From Oceanimonas doudoroffii (GTDB lineage: Bacteria; Pseudomonadota; Gammaproteobacteria; Enterobacterales; Aeromonadaceae): a stretch of 64,000 nucleotides of DNA. The position numbers and the translations under genes are program-made. The stretch lies in contig NZ_NBIM01000001.1 of NCBI RefSeq assembly GCF_002242685.1, positions 1,178,001-1,242,000 on the forward strand, given 5' to 3'. The notes under the pieces are model-generated. The model was not told the origin of the DNA and did not search any database. It worked only from the letters and a program-made list of their open reading frames with translations. Positions 44,829-53,926 of this stretch are shown here, piece after piece (within the stretch, counting starts at the first letter, position 1; each line of letters opens with the position of its first letter).

Positions 44829-44905
44829 GGTGACCGTAGCTCAGTTGGTAGAGTCCCGGATTGTGATTCCGGTTGTCGCGGGTTCGAGCCCCGTCGGTCA
44901 CCCCA
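44829..44905 (+). tRNA. tRNA-His (anticodon GTG)
   Basis: 77-nt cloverleaf with the extra 5' G at position -1 paired with C73, a hallmark of tRNA-His, and encoded CCA. The anticodon stem CCGGA/TCCGG encloses TTGTGAT, giving GTG. The sequence is very close to that of E. coli. Confidence 0.97.
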
Positions 44906-44951
44906 TTTCTCCCTGCGTTATTCGCACGCAATTTCAATATTTCTTAATGTT

Positions 44952-45593
44952 TTATTCCAGCCCCTTTCTGGCCTGTTGTTCCAGGTGTGCCACCAGCTCG
45001 GCCGGCAGTTGCAGCCGGTGGGCCAGCGCGTCCAGATAAACACGCTCCGCGGCCTGATCGGGATCGATCACCAGCCGGGAAGCCAGATACAGCTCCGCCG
45101 CCTGCTCCGGGCCCCTGGCCGAGGCCACTATCTCGCTCATGGCCACCGGCGCCGAGAGCATGTCAAACACCAGCGCCTTTTCGTCGGCGGCCAGCCCCAG
45201 CTGCTCCACCTGCTCAAAAATGCGTTGCTGCTCGGCGGCATCCACATGACCATCGGCCTTGGCGGCGCCTATCATGGCGCGCATCAGCGACAGCTGAAAC
45301 GGTTCGCCGCCGGCGGAAGGCGCGTCTGGTGAGAAACGCGGATCCACGCGCCGAAAGTCATCCTCCTGCACCGGCGTGGCCTGCTCGGGCTGTTTGCCTT
45401 GCTGCCAGCCCTGATAGGCCTTCCAGGCCATGACCCCGGCGGCGGCGAGCCCAGCATATTTCAGGCCGCTACCGGCCATTTTACGGCCCTTCTTGCTGCC
45501 GAGCACGGCCCCCAGAATGCCGCCGGTGGCCGCGCCCTTGCCAAAGCCCGACGAATTGCCCAGAAACGATTTCATCAGCTTGTTTACATCCAC
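44952..45593 (-). CDS. YebE-like DUF533 / TerB-fold inner-membrane protein
   Basis: 213 residues. A glycine- and alanine-rich N-terminal segment (GAATGGILGAVLGSKKG) and one helix (YAGLAAAGVMAWKAYQGW) precede a helical TerB-like domain (SLMRAMIGAAKADGHVDAAEQQRIFEQ), which often binds metal through its acidic residues. E. coli YebE is an envelope-stress (Cpx) target of unknown role. Here the gene begins directly after ycjF on the psp transcript (one-base overlap of stop and start at 45593), linking it to the phage-shock response. Confidence 0.8.
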   Translation of the reverse strand: MDVNKLMKSFLGNSSGFGKGAATGGILGAVLGSKKGRKMAGSGLKYAGLAAAGVMAWKAYQGWQQGKQPEQATPVQEDDFRRVDPRFSPDAPSAGGEPFQLSLMRAMIGAAKADGHVDAAEQQRIFEQVEQLGLAADEKALVFDMLSAPVAMSEIVASARGPEQAAELYLASRLVIDPDQAAERVYLDALAHRLQLPAELVAHLEQQARKGLE

Positions 45594-46603
45594 TATTGCG
45601 TCTCCTTTTGTTCGCGCCGGGCCAGCAGGCTCGCCACCCGGTCTATCAGCGCACGACGAATGCCGCCCAGTTGCTTTTTCTCATCGCCCTGCCAGGGAAT
45701 GGGCCGGCACAAGTCCATGGTCTGCAGGCCCAGGCGGGCGGTAAGCAGGCCGGCGCCCACCCCCTGCCCGGCCCGCGCCGACAGCCGCCCGGCCAGCTCC
45801 AGCCCGAGCAGGTCCATGCCGGCGTCGATGGCCGCTTCCGACACCCCCACATAGAGCATGTGATGCAACACTCCTTTCAGCAACCGCAGCCGGCTCAGGG
45901 CACCAAGGCGAATGCCGTAGCACCGGGTAATGTCTTCCATCATTTTCAGGTTGCGCCACAGCACCAGCAGCATGTCCACCGCCGCCAGGGGGCTTGCCGC
46001 CACCATTACCGCCGCCTCGCCGGACCATTTCAATACTCTGGCCCGAGCCTGCCTGTCCTGGCTGGCCAGCACCTGGCGACTGTACAGGCTCAGCACCTCA
46101 TCGTCCTGCTCGTCACCGGTCAGCCCGGCTTGCCAGTGGGCAAAGGCATCGCCGTTGTCGAGGCCACTTTGCCGCGCCAACTGCTCGCAAAAGCCCCGGG
46201 CCTGGCCATGGCCGGCCTCGGCCAGCAACTGTTCGGCCCGGACCCGCTGCCGGGACACCCGGCCCAGCCGGCGCAGCTGCTTAAGTTCCCACCACAGGCT
46301 GCGCCCGGCGGCCAGGGCCAGCAACGCCAGCGCCAGGCTCCAGGCCGCCCCCAGCCACTGATTGTCCTGCCAGGTCTGCCATAGCGACAGCCCGGACTGC
46401 ACCAGCAGCAACACCACCATCAAACCCAGCGCTCCGCCCCACAGCCGGTGCCGACGCCTGGGCCGCAACGCCTCGGTAAGGCCATCGGGAGTAGGCTCGG
46501 CCTGCAGAAAGTCCTCGTCGTCAAGGGGTTTTCCGGGGCGCAATGACTCGGGTTTGGAGGCGTTCAGGGGTTGGTCAAGAATGACCTTGCTCTTGAGGGT
46601 CAC
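45593..46603 (-). CDS. ycjF: YcjF, UPF0283 family inner-membrane protein
   Basis: 336 residues. Two membrane helices lie near residues 55-105 (LWGGALGLMVVLLLVQSGL and LGAAWSLALALLALAAGRSLW), followed by a long helical cytoplasmic domain of the TIGR01620 type. E. coli YcjF is coded with YcjX and induced by the phage-shock regulator PspF; its function is unknown. The start overlaps the stop of ycjX by 4 bp. Confidence 0.9.
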   Translation of the reverse strand: MTLKSKVILDQPLNASKPESLRPGKPLDDEDFLQAEPTPDGLTEALRPRRRHRLWGGALGLMVVLLLVQSGLSLWQTWQDNQWLGAAWSLALALLALAAGRSLWWELKQLRRLGRVSRQRVRAEQLLAEAGHGQARGFCEQLARQSGLDNGDAFAHWQAGLTGDEQDDEVLSLYSRQVLASQDRQARARVLKWSGEAAVMVAASPLAAVDMLLVLWRNLKMMEDITRCYGIRLGALSRLRLLKGVLHHMLYVGVSEAAIDAGMDLLGLELAGRLSARAGQGVGAGLLTARLGLQTMDLCRPIPWQGDEKKQLGGIRRALIDRVASLLARREQKETQ

Positions 46604-48003
46604 GCGAGTTTGTCTCCCAGTAAAAAGGCCAGCGCCCGATCCAGGCGCACATGCGGCAGCGGCTGTTCCGGCTGCCAGCCGGGGGGCGCGAAGTCGATAA
46701 AATCAAAGCCCTGTCGCTGCCAGAAGGCGGCGTCGGGCAAGCGTTCCGGCACCTCACCCGGATACAGGGTCACCGGCTCGCCGTTATCCAGGCGCCGGCC
46801 CTGCAGGGCGGGAATGCTTTCACCCTGGTGGCTGACCTCACCGCTGGTGGTGGCCTTGATGGAGGCCAGCGCCAGGGTCTCGATGTCGATACCAGAAAGC
46901 CTCGCATGGCGCTGCCCACCCCGAACCAGGGTATCCAGCAAGTGAGCCAGCCGCCCGTGCTGGTCCGGGGTGAGGTGATCGGCCTTGGTGGCGGCAAACA
47001 GCAGCTTGTCGATGCGCGGCGCAAACAGCCGGCGCCACCAGTTGCTCTTGCCGTAATCAAAGCTCTGCACAATGGCGTTCACCGCCCGGCCCAGATCTGC
47101 AAAACTGCCGGGGCCACGGTTCAGGGCGCTCAGGCAGTCCACCAGCACTATCTGGCGATCAAAACCGGCGAAGTGATCCCGGTAAAAGCCCGCCACCAGG
47201 TGTTTTTTGTAATGCTCAAAGCGGGTTTCCATCATGCCGTAGTGGTGTTGCTCGTTAAGCCCCGCCGGCACCTCGTCCCATACCCAGGGCACAAACTGCA
47301 GCATGGGCGCACCCTGGTATTCACCGGGCAAAATAAAGCGCCCCGGCTGCACCAGGTAGGCGCCGCATTCCCGTTTGATGTCGTGCAGCCACTGCGTATA
47401 GGCCGCCGCCAGGGGCGCCAGCCGGTTATCGTCGGCAGGGCTGTCGGGGGCGATGGCCTCGCCGGCGCTGAGCCAGCGATGAGCCAGACGGGCCAGCGCC
47501 GGTGTTTGCAGCAGCCCCCGCTGCTGGGCACTCCACTCGGCGTAGCTCATGGACAGCAGCGGCAGATCCAGCAGCCATTCACCGGGATAGTCCACCAGCT
47601 CCAGGTAAAGGGTGGCGGTGTCCTGCAGCCGGCGCTTGAGCCGGTTTTTGGGGCAGTAACGAATGGCTAGGGTGATTTCACTGATGCCCCGGGTAGGCTC
47701 GGGCCAGGCCGGTGGCGTGGCCGCCAGCTGGCTCAGCGCCGCCTCGTAGCCAAAGGCCGGCACATGGTGATGTCGCCCCGGCACCCGCCGGCTGCCCAGT
47801 ACGCGCCTTTCTGCCGCCGGCAACCAGTGGGGCAGCCGGGCATCGAGCCCGGCATGCTCCAGCTGGTTGACCAGGCTGGTGATAAAGGCGGTCTTGCCGC
47901 TGCGGCTCAGGCCCGTGACCGCCAGCCGCAGCCGTTTGTCGAGCCCCCGCTGCACCCAGGACTCGGCCTTGTTGCGCCACTGCCGAATGGCCGTTTTGTT
48001 CAT
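46600..48003 (-). CDS. ycjX: YcjX, P-loop NTPase of the phage-shock regulon
   Basis: 467 residues (E. coli 465). A Walker A motif lies near residue 30 (LAVTGLSRSGKTAFITSLVNQL), in line with the described GTPase-like YcjX proteins. Other conserved stretches are LELVDYPGEWLLDLPLL, a switch-like DxxG element, and QIVLVDCLSALNRG. It is transcribed with pspABC; the start overlaps the pspC stop by 4 bp. The role is probably in membrane-stress handling, but the substrate is unknown. Confidence 0.92.
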   Translation of the reverse strand: MNKTAIRQWRNKAESWVQRGLDKRLRLAVTGLSRSGKTAFITSLVNQLEHAGLDARLPHWLPAAERRVLGSRRVPGRHHHVPAFGYEAALSQLAATPPAWPEPTRGISEITLAIRYCPKNRLKRRLQDTATLYLELVDYPGEWLLDLPLLSMSYAEWSAQQRGLLQTPALARLAHRWLSAGEAIAPDSPADDNRLAPLAAAYTQWLHDIKRECGAYLVQPGRFILPGEYQGAPMLQFVPWVWDEVPAGLNEQHHYGMMETRFEHYKKHLVAGFYRDHFAGFDRQIVLVDCLSALNRGPGSFADLGRAVNAIVQSFDYGKSNWWRRLFAPRIDKLLFAATKADHLTPDQHGRLAHLLDTLVRGGQRHARLSGIDIETLALASIKATTSGEVSHQGESIPALQGRRLDNGEPVTLYPGEVPERLPDAAFWQRQGFDFIDFAPPGWQPEQPLPHVRLDRALAFLLGDKLA

Positions 48004-48395
48004 TTATCCTCGCGCAGATCGTTGAATTGTCGTCGCAGGCGAAACTCGCCGGAGGTGATCAGTCGCTCCATGGCCGCCACCCTGGTATTGAGTCGCGTCA
48101 GCCGGGTTTCGAGCCGCTCCAGCGCCTCACGCGGGGCCAGCCCCGAGCGCCAGCCGGCGGCCTTGACGTGCTCCTGGGCCGGCTCGGGCTGAGGGTTGTC
48201 CGGTATGTCGTCCAGCAACAGCCAGGCGGCGATATAAAGCACCAGGGTAAGAAAGCTGGCAAACAGCAGGCCGGTAATGGCCAGCACCCGCACCAGCCAG
48301 GGCTCGACCTCCAGCCGCCGGGCAATGCCGGCGCACACCCCGCCCAGCTTGCCGTTGCGCTTGTCGCGATAAAGGTTAATCAGCGTTGACGCCAT
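48000..48395 (-). CDS. pspC: Phage-shock protein C
   Basis: 131 residues. The PspC domain is clear: INLYRDKRNGKLGGVCAGIARRLEVEPWLVRVLA, then the membrane helix GLLFASFLTLVLYIAAWLLL, and a periplasmic or cytoplasmic helical tail containing leucine-zipper-like repeats (LERLETRLTRLNTRVAAMERL). PspC with PspB senses envelope stress (mislocalised secretins, for example) and frees PspF by drawing PspA to the membrane. Its start overlaps the pspB end by 16 bp. Confidence 0.95.
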   Translation of the reverse strand: MASTLINLYRDKRNGKLGGVCAGIARRLEVEPWLVRVLAITGLLFASFLTLVLYIAAWLLLDDIPDNPQPEPAQEHVKAAGWRSGLAPREALERLETRLTRLNTRVAAMERLITSGEFRLRRQFNDLREDK

Positions 48396-48613
48396 TCGGG
48401 CACCTCCTGATCCAGCAGCCGTTCCAGGGTATCTACCCGCTCCGCCAGCTGCTCGGACTGTTGCAGGGCCTGCTCAAGGCGGGTGCGGGCGCTGTCGTCC
48501 AGGCCCTCATCGAGTCGACGCTTGCTGCGGTAATGCAGTACCAGCCAGATGGGCACCACCAGGAACAGAAAGATGTTTAACGGGGCCACCAGGGCCCAGG
48601 CCAATTCGGTCAT
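48380..48613 (-). CDS. pspB: Phage-shock protein B
   Basis: 77 residues. One N-terminal membrane helix (ALVAPLNIFLFLVVPIWLVLHY) and a cytoplasmic coiled coil (RTRLEQALQQSEQLAERVDTLERLLD) are the whole protein, as in E. coli PspB (74). It forms the stress sensor with PspC. The start overlaps the pspA stop by 4 bp. Confidence 0.95.
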   Translation of the reverse strand: MTELAWALVAPLNIFLFLVVPIWLVLHYRSKRRLDEGLDDSARTRLEQALQQSEQLAERVDTLERLLDQEVPEWRQR

Positions 48614-49278
48614 TGCGGCTCCTTGTTATCATGCATTTTCGCCTTGAGCCGCTCCAGCTCCTTGCTGATGGCGTCGTCCACCTCCAGCTCGGCAAACTCC
48701 TGATCCAGGCCCTTGCTCTGGCTGTAGAGATCGGCCCGGGCTTCCAGTTCATCAATTTTACGCTCCATGCGATCAAACTTGTCGATGGCCGACTGGTTCT
48801 CGCTGCGGCGCACCCGCTCCTGCACCTGAATGCGGCTTTGGGCGCTTTGCTGGCGCAGCTGCATGGCCTGCTGACGGGTACGGGCGTCGGCCAGCTTGGC
48901 TTCGAGTTTGGCAATGGCATCGGACAGTTTGTTCATGCTGTCTTCCACCAGGGTGCACTCCTGCTCCAGGGCGGTAAGCAGCTCGCTTTGCTTTTTCTTT
49001 TCCAGCAACGCGGCCCGGGCCAGATCTTCCCGTTGCTTGGTCAGCGCCAGCTCGGCCTTGCCCTGCCATTCGTCCACCCGTTCATGGTGGCGTTCAATCT
49101 GGCGCAGCAGGTCCTTTTTTTCGGCCAGAAAGCGGGCCAAGTTGGAGCGCTCGCGCACCAGCTCGTCTTCCATTTCCTGAATGATCAGCCGCACCATTTT
49201 TTCCGGATCCTCCGCCTTGTCGAGCAGCGAATTGAGGTTGGCGTTAATGATGTCGGCCATGCGGGAAAATATGCTCAT
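48610..49278 (-). CDS. pspA: Phage-shock protein A (ESCRT-III-like membrane effector)
   Basis: 222 residues, the same length as E. coli PspA. It is helical throughout: an amphipathic N-terminal helix (SIFSRMADIINANLNSLLDKAEDPEKM), then long coiled-coil helices ending in AELEVDDAISKELERLKAKM. It inhibits PspF under calm conditions and builds rods or scaffolds on damaged membrane under stress. Its transcription starts at a sigma-54 promoter at 49336-49351, divergent from pspF. Confidence 0.97.
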   Translation of the reverse strand: MSIFSRMADIINANLNSLLDKAEDPEKMVRLIIQEMEDELVRERSNLARFLAEKKDLLRQIERHHERVDEWQGKAELALTKQREDLARAALLEKKKQSELLTALEQECTLVEDSMNKLSDAIAKLEAKLADARTRQQAMQLRQQSAQSRIQVQERVRRSENQSAIDKFDRMERKIDELEARADLYSQSKGLDQEFAELEVDDAISKELERLKAKMHDNKEPQ

Positions 49279-49335
49279 AAAGCGTCTCCTTGGTCATCGG
49301 GCGGGTCAACACCCCGCTCCACTGCCCCTATTTAA

Positions 49336-49351
49336 TACAACTATCGTGCCA
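49336..49351 (-). promoter_or_regulatory. Sigma-54 promoter of the psp operon
   Basis: Minus-strand TGGCACGATAGTTGTA matches the sigma-54 -24/-12 consensus TGGCACG-N4-TTGCA with T for C at -12. It lies about 58 bp before pspA. The A+T-rich stretch 49360-49420 upstream of it is where PspF sites are expected. Confidence 0.85.
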
Positions 49352-49472
49352 GCACCATAAATAAAGGTAATCCATTGTTTTTAAAATATAAAAATTAATC
49401 TTTACGGGACGGCGCTGGCCACCCATGGTTAAACACACTACCATTTGGCGAAATTCACCACACGTGATCATC

Positions 49473-50483
49473 ATGGACAACGAACTCATTGGCCAGTCCA
49501 ACGCCCTGCTGGAAGTGCTCGACGAGGTCTCCCGGCTAGCGCCCCTCAACCGGCCGGTGCTGGTGGTGGGCGAACGCGGCACCGGCAAGGAGCTGGTGGC
49601 GCACCGGCTGCACTACCTGTCATCCCGCTGGCAACAGCCCTTTGTGTCCATCAACTGCGCCACCCTGGCCGAAAGCCTGCTGGAAAGCGAGCTGTTCGGC
49701 CACGAGGCGGGCTCCTTTACCGGGGCACAAAAGCGCCACGCCGGCCGCTTTGAGCGGGCAGACGGCGGCACCCTGTTTCTGGACGAGCTGGCCACCACCA
49801 GCGCCCGCGTGCAGGAAAAGCTGCTGAGGGTCATCGAATATGGCGAATTCGAGCGGGTGGGCGCCAGCCAGCCGGTGCGGGTAAACGTGCGCCTGCTGTG
49901 CGCCACCAATCAGGACTTGCCCGCCCTGGTCAAAAAAGGGCAATTCCGGGCCGATCTGCTTGATAGACTGGCCTTTGATGTGATTACATTGCCGCCCCTG
50001 CGCGCCCGGGAAAAAGACGTGCTGCATCTGGCGGAGCATTTTGCGGTGAAATGGTGTGCAGAGCTGGGCCGGTCCTTGTTTCCGGGCTTTGCCGAGGAAG
50101 CACGCCGGCAACTGCTGACCCACCCCTGGCCGGGCAATGTGCGCGAGCTGAAAAACGTGGTGGAGCGCAGCCTGGGACGCCAGCGTGAGCCCGAACAACC
50201 CCTTGAAGCGTTGTGCCTGGACCCCTTTGCGTCGCCCTGGCGGCCCCAGGCCGGCGGCCAGGGCCAAAACACGCCCGCGCCGGCCTGGCCGATGGATCTG
50301 AAAACCCATCTGGCGTCACAGGAACGGGATCTGTTGCGTACTGCGCTCACTCATGCCCGTTATAATCAGCGCCAGGCGGCGGAACTGCTGGGGCTGAGCT
50401 ATCACCAGCTGCGCGGCCTGCTGCGCAAACACGGGGTTACTACTTCCTTCGAGTCGCCTGCGGCCTCGAAGCACAAGGACTGA
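49473..50483 (+). CDS. pspF: Psp operon transcriptional activator PspF
   Basis: 336 residues from ATG 49473 (MDNELIGQSNALLEVLDEV), corresponding to the known start; the ORF opens 16 codons earlier. PspF is a sigma-54 activator without a regulatory domain. The AAA+ domain has Walker A GERGTGKE, Walker B GGTLFLDELA and the sigma-54 contact loop as GSFTGA instead of GAFTGA. A C-terminal Fis-type helix-turn-helix is seen in YNQRQAAELLGLSYHQLRGLLRKHG. It is repressed by PspA and activates the divergent psp operon. SapA starts only two bases after its stop. Confidence 0.96.
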   Translation: MDNELIGQSNALLEVLDEVSRLAPLNRPVLVVGERGTGKELVAHRLHYLSSRWQQPFVSINCATLAESLLESELFGHEAGSFTGAQKRHAGRFERADGGTLFLDELATTSARVQEKLLRVIEYGEFERVGASQPVRVNVRLLCATNQDLPALVKKGQFRADLLDRLAFDVITLPPLRAREKDVLHLAEHFAVKWCAELGRSLFPGFAEEARRQLLTHPWPGNVRELKNVVERSLGRQREPEQPLEALCLDPFASPWRPQAGGQGQNTPAPAWPMDLKTHLASQERDLLRTALTHARYNQRQAAELLGLSYHQLRGLLRKHGVTTSFESPAASKHKD

Positions 50484-50485
50484 AC

Positions 50486-52084
50486 ATGCGTTTCTGGCTA
50501 TGCTGGCTGAGCGCCCTGCTGCTGACGGGGTGCGACACCGGCGACCGACAACTGGCAAAAGAAAGCCTGCTTTACTGTGCAGAAGGCGCCCCTTTTACCT
50601 TCAATCCGCAGCTGGCCGCCGCCACCCAGACCCTGGACGCCACCGCCCACCAGCTTTACGATCGCCTGCTCGACATCGATCCGGAAACCCTGCAGCCGGT
50701 GCCGGCGCTGGCGCTGGACTGGCACCGCAGTGACGACGGCCTGCACTATCGCTTTACCCTGCGGCCCGGCGTGCAGTTTCACCACACCGCCTGGTTCTCG
50801 CCAAGCCGGCCGCTTAACGCCGACGATGTGGTGTTCAGCTTTCAGCGACTTATCGACAACACCCACCCCTTTCACGGCGTCAGCGGCGGCCACTACCCCT
50901 TCTTTGACAGCATTGGCCTCGGCGGGCTGGTGAAACGTGTCAGGGCCCTGGGCCCTCGGGAAGTGGAGTTTGAACTGCGCCGCCCTGACGCCTCCTTTAT
51001 TGGCAACCTGGCCACCGACTACGCCGTGGTGCTATCGGCGGAATACGCCGGTCAGCTGCTGGCGGCGGGCACCCCCGAACTGCTCGATCAGCAGCCGGTG
51101 GGCACCGGGCCTTTTTACCTGGCCCAGTACCGGCTGGACGACTTTATTCGTTACCACCGTCATCCCGGCTACTGGCGCGGCGGCGTCAAGCTGGCGCAGC
51201 TGGTGTTTGACATCACCCCCAAGTCTTCCAAGCGTCTGGCCAAGTTGCTGACCGGCGAGTGTGATGTCATGGCCCATCCGGGTGCCAGCCAGATGGCGGT
51301 GATCAAGTCCCACCCCGAGCTGGTGTTGGATCAGGCCACCGGCATGAATGTGTCGGTACTGGCACTCAACACCCAAAAGGCGCCGTTCAACGACGTGCGG
51401 GTGCGCAAGGCGCTGGCGCTGGCGTTGTCGCGCAACGATATTTTGCAGGCGGTCTATTTCGGCATTGGCTCCGAGGCCGAGTCGGTATTGCCGCCGGTGT
51501 CCTGGGGCTACAACCCCAACCTGCTGATGCCCCTGCCCGATGCCGAGCGGGCACGCTGGCTGCTGGCGCAGGCCGGGCTGGCAAAGGGCTTTGACATGAC
51601 CCTGCTGATCCCCACGGGGGCCCGCAGCTTTAACCCGGACGGACTCAAGACCGGACAGTTGATCCAGCGCCGGCTCGAGGAGCTGGGCATTCGCGTTCGG
51701 CTGCAGAGCCTGGAAGAGCAGATTTTGCGCCGGGAGCTGATGGCCGGCCGGCAGGATGCGGTGCTCACCGGCTGGTCTGCCGACACCCCGGATCCCGACA
51801 ACCTGCTGCACAACCTGCTCGGCTGCCAGGCCATCGCGGCCGGCACCAACGCCAGCCGCTGGTGCCATCCGCTGTTTGAGCAGCAGATCAACGCGGCCCG
51901 CCGAGCCCCCACCCTGAACGAACGCATTCGTCATTATCACCTGGCCCAGGAGCTGATCTACCAGGACATGCCGCTGATCCCCCTTAATCACACCCTCAAG
52001 CAGCAGGCCTATCGTCGTTCGGTTCAGGATCTGCAACTGCAACCTTATGGCGGAGTGGTACTGCGCCAGGCCCGTAAGGAATAG
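50486..52084 (+). CDS. sapA: Peptide ABC transporter substrate-binding protein SapA
   Basis: 532 residues of the SBP_bac_5 (oligopeptide-binding) family. The N terminus MRFWLCWLSALLLTGC looks like a lipoprotein signal with cysteine at residue 16. Family stretches are PALALDWHRSDDGLHYRFTLRPGVQFHHTAWF, DDVVFSFQRLIDNTHPF, and QPVGTGPFYLAQY. The Sap system imports peptides and has been linked to antimicrobial-peptide resistance and potassium or putrescine transport in enterics. The start lies two bases past the pspF stop, so pspF and sapA are probably co-translated. Confidence 0.93.
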   Translation: MRFWLCWLSALLLTGCDTGDRQLAKESLLYCAEGAPFTFNPQLAAATQTLDATAHQLYDRLLDIDPETLQPVPALALDWHRSDDGLHYRFTLRPGVQFHHTAWFSPSRPLNADDVVFSFQRLIDNTHPFHGVSGGHYPFFDSIGLGGLVKRVRALGPREVEFELRRPDASFIGNLATDYAVVLSAEYAGQLLAAGTPELLDQQPVGTGPFYLAQYRLDDFIRYHRHPGYWRGGVKLAQLVFDITPKSSKRLAKLLTGECDVMAHPGASQMAVIKSHPELVLDQATGMNVSVLALNTQKAPFNDVRVRKALALALSRNDILQAVYFGIGSEAESVLPPVSWGYNPNLLMPLPDAERARWLLAQAGLAKGFDMTLLIPTGARSFNPDGLKTGQLIQRRLEELGIRVRLQSLEEQILRRELMAGRQDAVLTGWSADTPDPDNLLHNLLGCQAIAAGTNASRWCHPLFEQQINAARRAPTLNERIRHYHLAQELIYQDMPLIPLNHTLKQQAYRRSVQDLQLQPYGGVVLRQARKE

Positions 52085-52086
52085 TC

Positions 52087-53049
52087 ATGCTGATTTATCT
52101 GCTGCGTCGTTTCAACCTGCTGTTCAGTACCCTGCTGCTGCTTACCCTGCTGGCCTATGCCCTGGAATACCGACTGCTGCATCAGGGGGACGGCGACTTC
52201 TGGCCGGGATATCTGCGCTTTATGCAGGCGCTGCTGGCGGGCGATTTCGGCATTTCGAGCGCCACCGGCCTGCCGGTGCTGGGGGCTCTGGGCCAGTATT
52301 TTCCCGCCACCCTGGAGCTATGCCTGGCGGCCTTTGTGATTTCCCTGGTGGTGGGCGTGCCGGTGGGTACCCTGGCGGCGGTGCGTCAGGGCCGCTGGCA
52401 GGACACCCTGATCCTCACCGGTACCCTGGTGGGCTATTCGGTGCCGGTATTCTGGCTGGGGCTGTTGCTGGTGATGTTGTTTTCCCTGCACCTGGGCTGG
52501 CTGCCGGTGTCGGGCCAGCTCAGCCTGCTGTATGAAATTACGCCGGTCACCGGCATCATGACCATCGACACCCTGATCACCGATCATCCCTATCGCTGGG
52601 AAGCCTTTGTCGATGCCCTGCGCCACCTGGTGCTACCAGCACTGGTGCTGGCCATCGTGCCCACCACCGAAGTCATTCGCCAGATCCGCAGCGCCCTGCT
52701 GGAAGTGCTCAAGCAAAACTACATTCGGGCGGCACTGACCAAGGGCTTTAGCGAAGCCCACGTAGTGCTGCGTCACGGCCTGCGCAACGCCCTGCCCATG
52801 GCCATTCCCACCCTGGGGCTGCAGTTTGGCACCGTGCTTACCTCCGCCATGATGACCGAAATCGTGTTTGACTGGCCGGGCCTGGGGCGCTGGCTGGTGA
52901 CCAGCATTTCGCTGCAGGACTATGCTGCCATCAAGGGAGGCACCCTGGCCATCGCCACCTTTATCATTGTAGCCAGCGTCAGCATGGATATTCTCTCTAC
53001 CCTGATCTACCCCAGCAGAAGGAAGGCCATCTATGCCGGCAAGGGCTAA
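52087..53049 (+). CDS. sapB: Peptide ABC transporter permease SapB
   Basis: 320 residues with about six membrane helices. The ABC permease EAA loop lies near residue 215 (IRAALTKGFSEAHVVLRHGLRNALPMAIPTLG). It has the DppB/OppB-type architecture, including an N-terminal helix (LRRFNLLFSTLLLLTLLAYAL). It pairs with SapC. Its end overlaps the sapC start by 17 bp. Confidence 0.94.
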   Translation: MLIYLLRRFNLLFSTLLLLTLLAYALEYRLLHQGDGDFWPGYLRFMQALLAGDFGISSATGLPVLGALGQYFPATLELCLAAFVISLVVGVPVGTLAAVRQGRWQDTLILTGTLVGYSVPVFWLGLLLVMLFSLHLGWLPVSGQLSLLYEITPVTGIMTIDTLITDHPYRWEAFVDALRHLVLPALVLAIVPTTEVIRQIRSALLEVLKQNYIRAALTKGFSEAHVVLRHGLRNALPMAIPTLGLQFGTVLTSAMMTEIVFDWPGLGRWLVTSISLQDYAAIKGGTLAIATFIIVASVSMDILSTLIYPSRRKAIYAGKG

Positions 53050-53926
53050 CATCTACCCCGAGCTGCACGTGCGCTCTCCTCGGGAGCGGGCCTGGCAGCT
53101 GTTTCGCCAAAATACCCTGGCCATGATCGGGCTCTGGGGCCTAGGCATTTTGTGTGCCCTCACCCTGCTCGGGCCCTGGCTGGCCCCCTATGCCCCCAAT
53201 GAACAATTTGGTGAGGCCCTGCTGTTGCCGCCGTCCTGGGCCGACGAGGGAAATGTGGACTTCTTCTTCGGCACCGACGATCTGGGCCGGGACATGCTCT
53301 CCCGGCTGGTAAACGGCGCCCGGCTGACCTTTGGCAATGCGGTGCTGGTGGTGGTGCTGGCACTCGTTGTGGGCAGCGCCATCGGCGTGCTTGGCGGTAT
53401 GAGCCGAGGGCTCAAGGCCAGTGTGCTCAACCATCTGCTCGACACCCTGATGTCGATTCCGTCGCTGCTGCTGGCCATCATCTTTGTGGCCATGCTCGGT
53501 CCGGGGCTGTTCAACACCCTGATCGCCATCACCCTGGCGCTGATTCCCCAGTACATACGCGCCACCTACAACGCGGTGTCGGACGAAATGCAGAAGGAAT
53601 ACATCACCGCCATTCGCCTGGACGGGGCCAACCCCTGGCGCATTTTGCGCTTTGGCATACTACCCAACCTGAGCGATACCCTGATAAGCCAGACCACCCG
53701 GGCGCTGTCGACCGCCATGCTCGACATCACCGCCGTGGGCTTTCTCGGCCTGGGCGCCCAGCCCCCCCGACCGGAATGGGGCGCCATGCTGTCGGACGCC
53801 ATGGAGCTGGTGTTTCTGGCCCCCTGGACGGTCACCCTGCCGGGACTGGCGATCCTGCTCAGCGTGCTGGTGGTCAACATGGTGGGTGAAGGCCTGCGCC
53901 AGGCCATTAACGAGGTGATGGACTGA
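53033..53926 (+). CDS. sapC: Peptide ABC transporter permease SapC
   Basis: 297 residues of the DppC/OppC type. Recognisable parts are PLG-like [25 protein letters not shown] after the first membrane helix and the EAA loop [25 protein letters not shown]. It is the second permease of the Sap transporter. Stop and next start overlap by one base (53926). Confidence 0.94.
   Translation: MPARANIYPELHVRSPRERAWQLFRQNTLAMIGLWGLGILCALTLLGPWLAPYAPNEQFGEALLLPPSWADEGNVDFFFGTDDLGRDMLSRLVNGARLTFGNAVLVVVLALVVGSAIGVLGGMSRGLKASVLNHLLDTLMSIPSLLLAIIFVAMLGPGLFNTLIAITLALIPQYIRATYNAVSDEMQKEYITAIRLDGANPWRILRFGILPNLSDTLISQTTRALSTAMLDITAVGFLGLGAQPPRPEWGAMLSDAMELVFLAPWTVTLPGLAILLSVLVVNMVGEGLRQAINEVMD

Noticed and set aside
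41543..44905. Integrative island inserted at tRNA-Arg
   Set aside because: No integrase gene and no repeat of the tRNA 3' end found before tRNA-His; both tRNAs have intact promoters.
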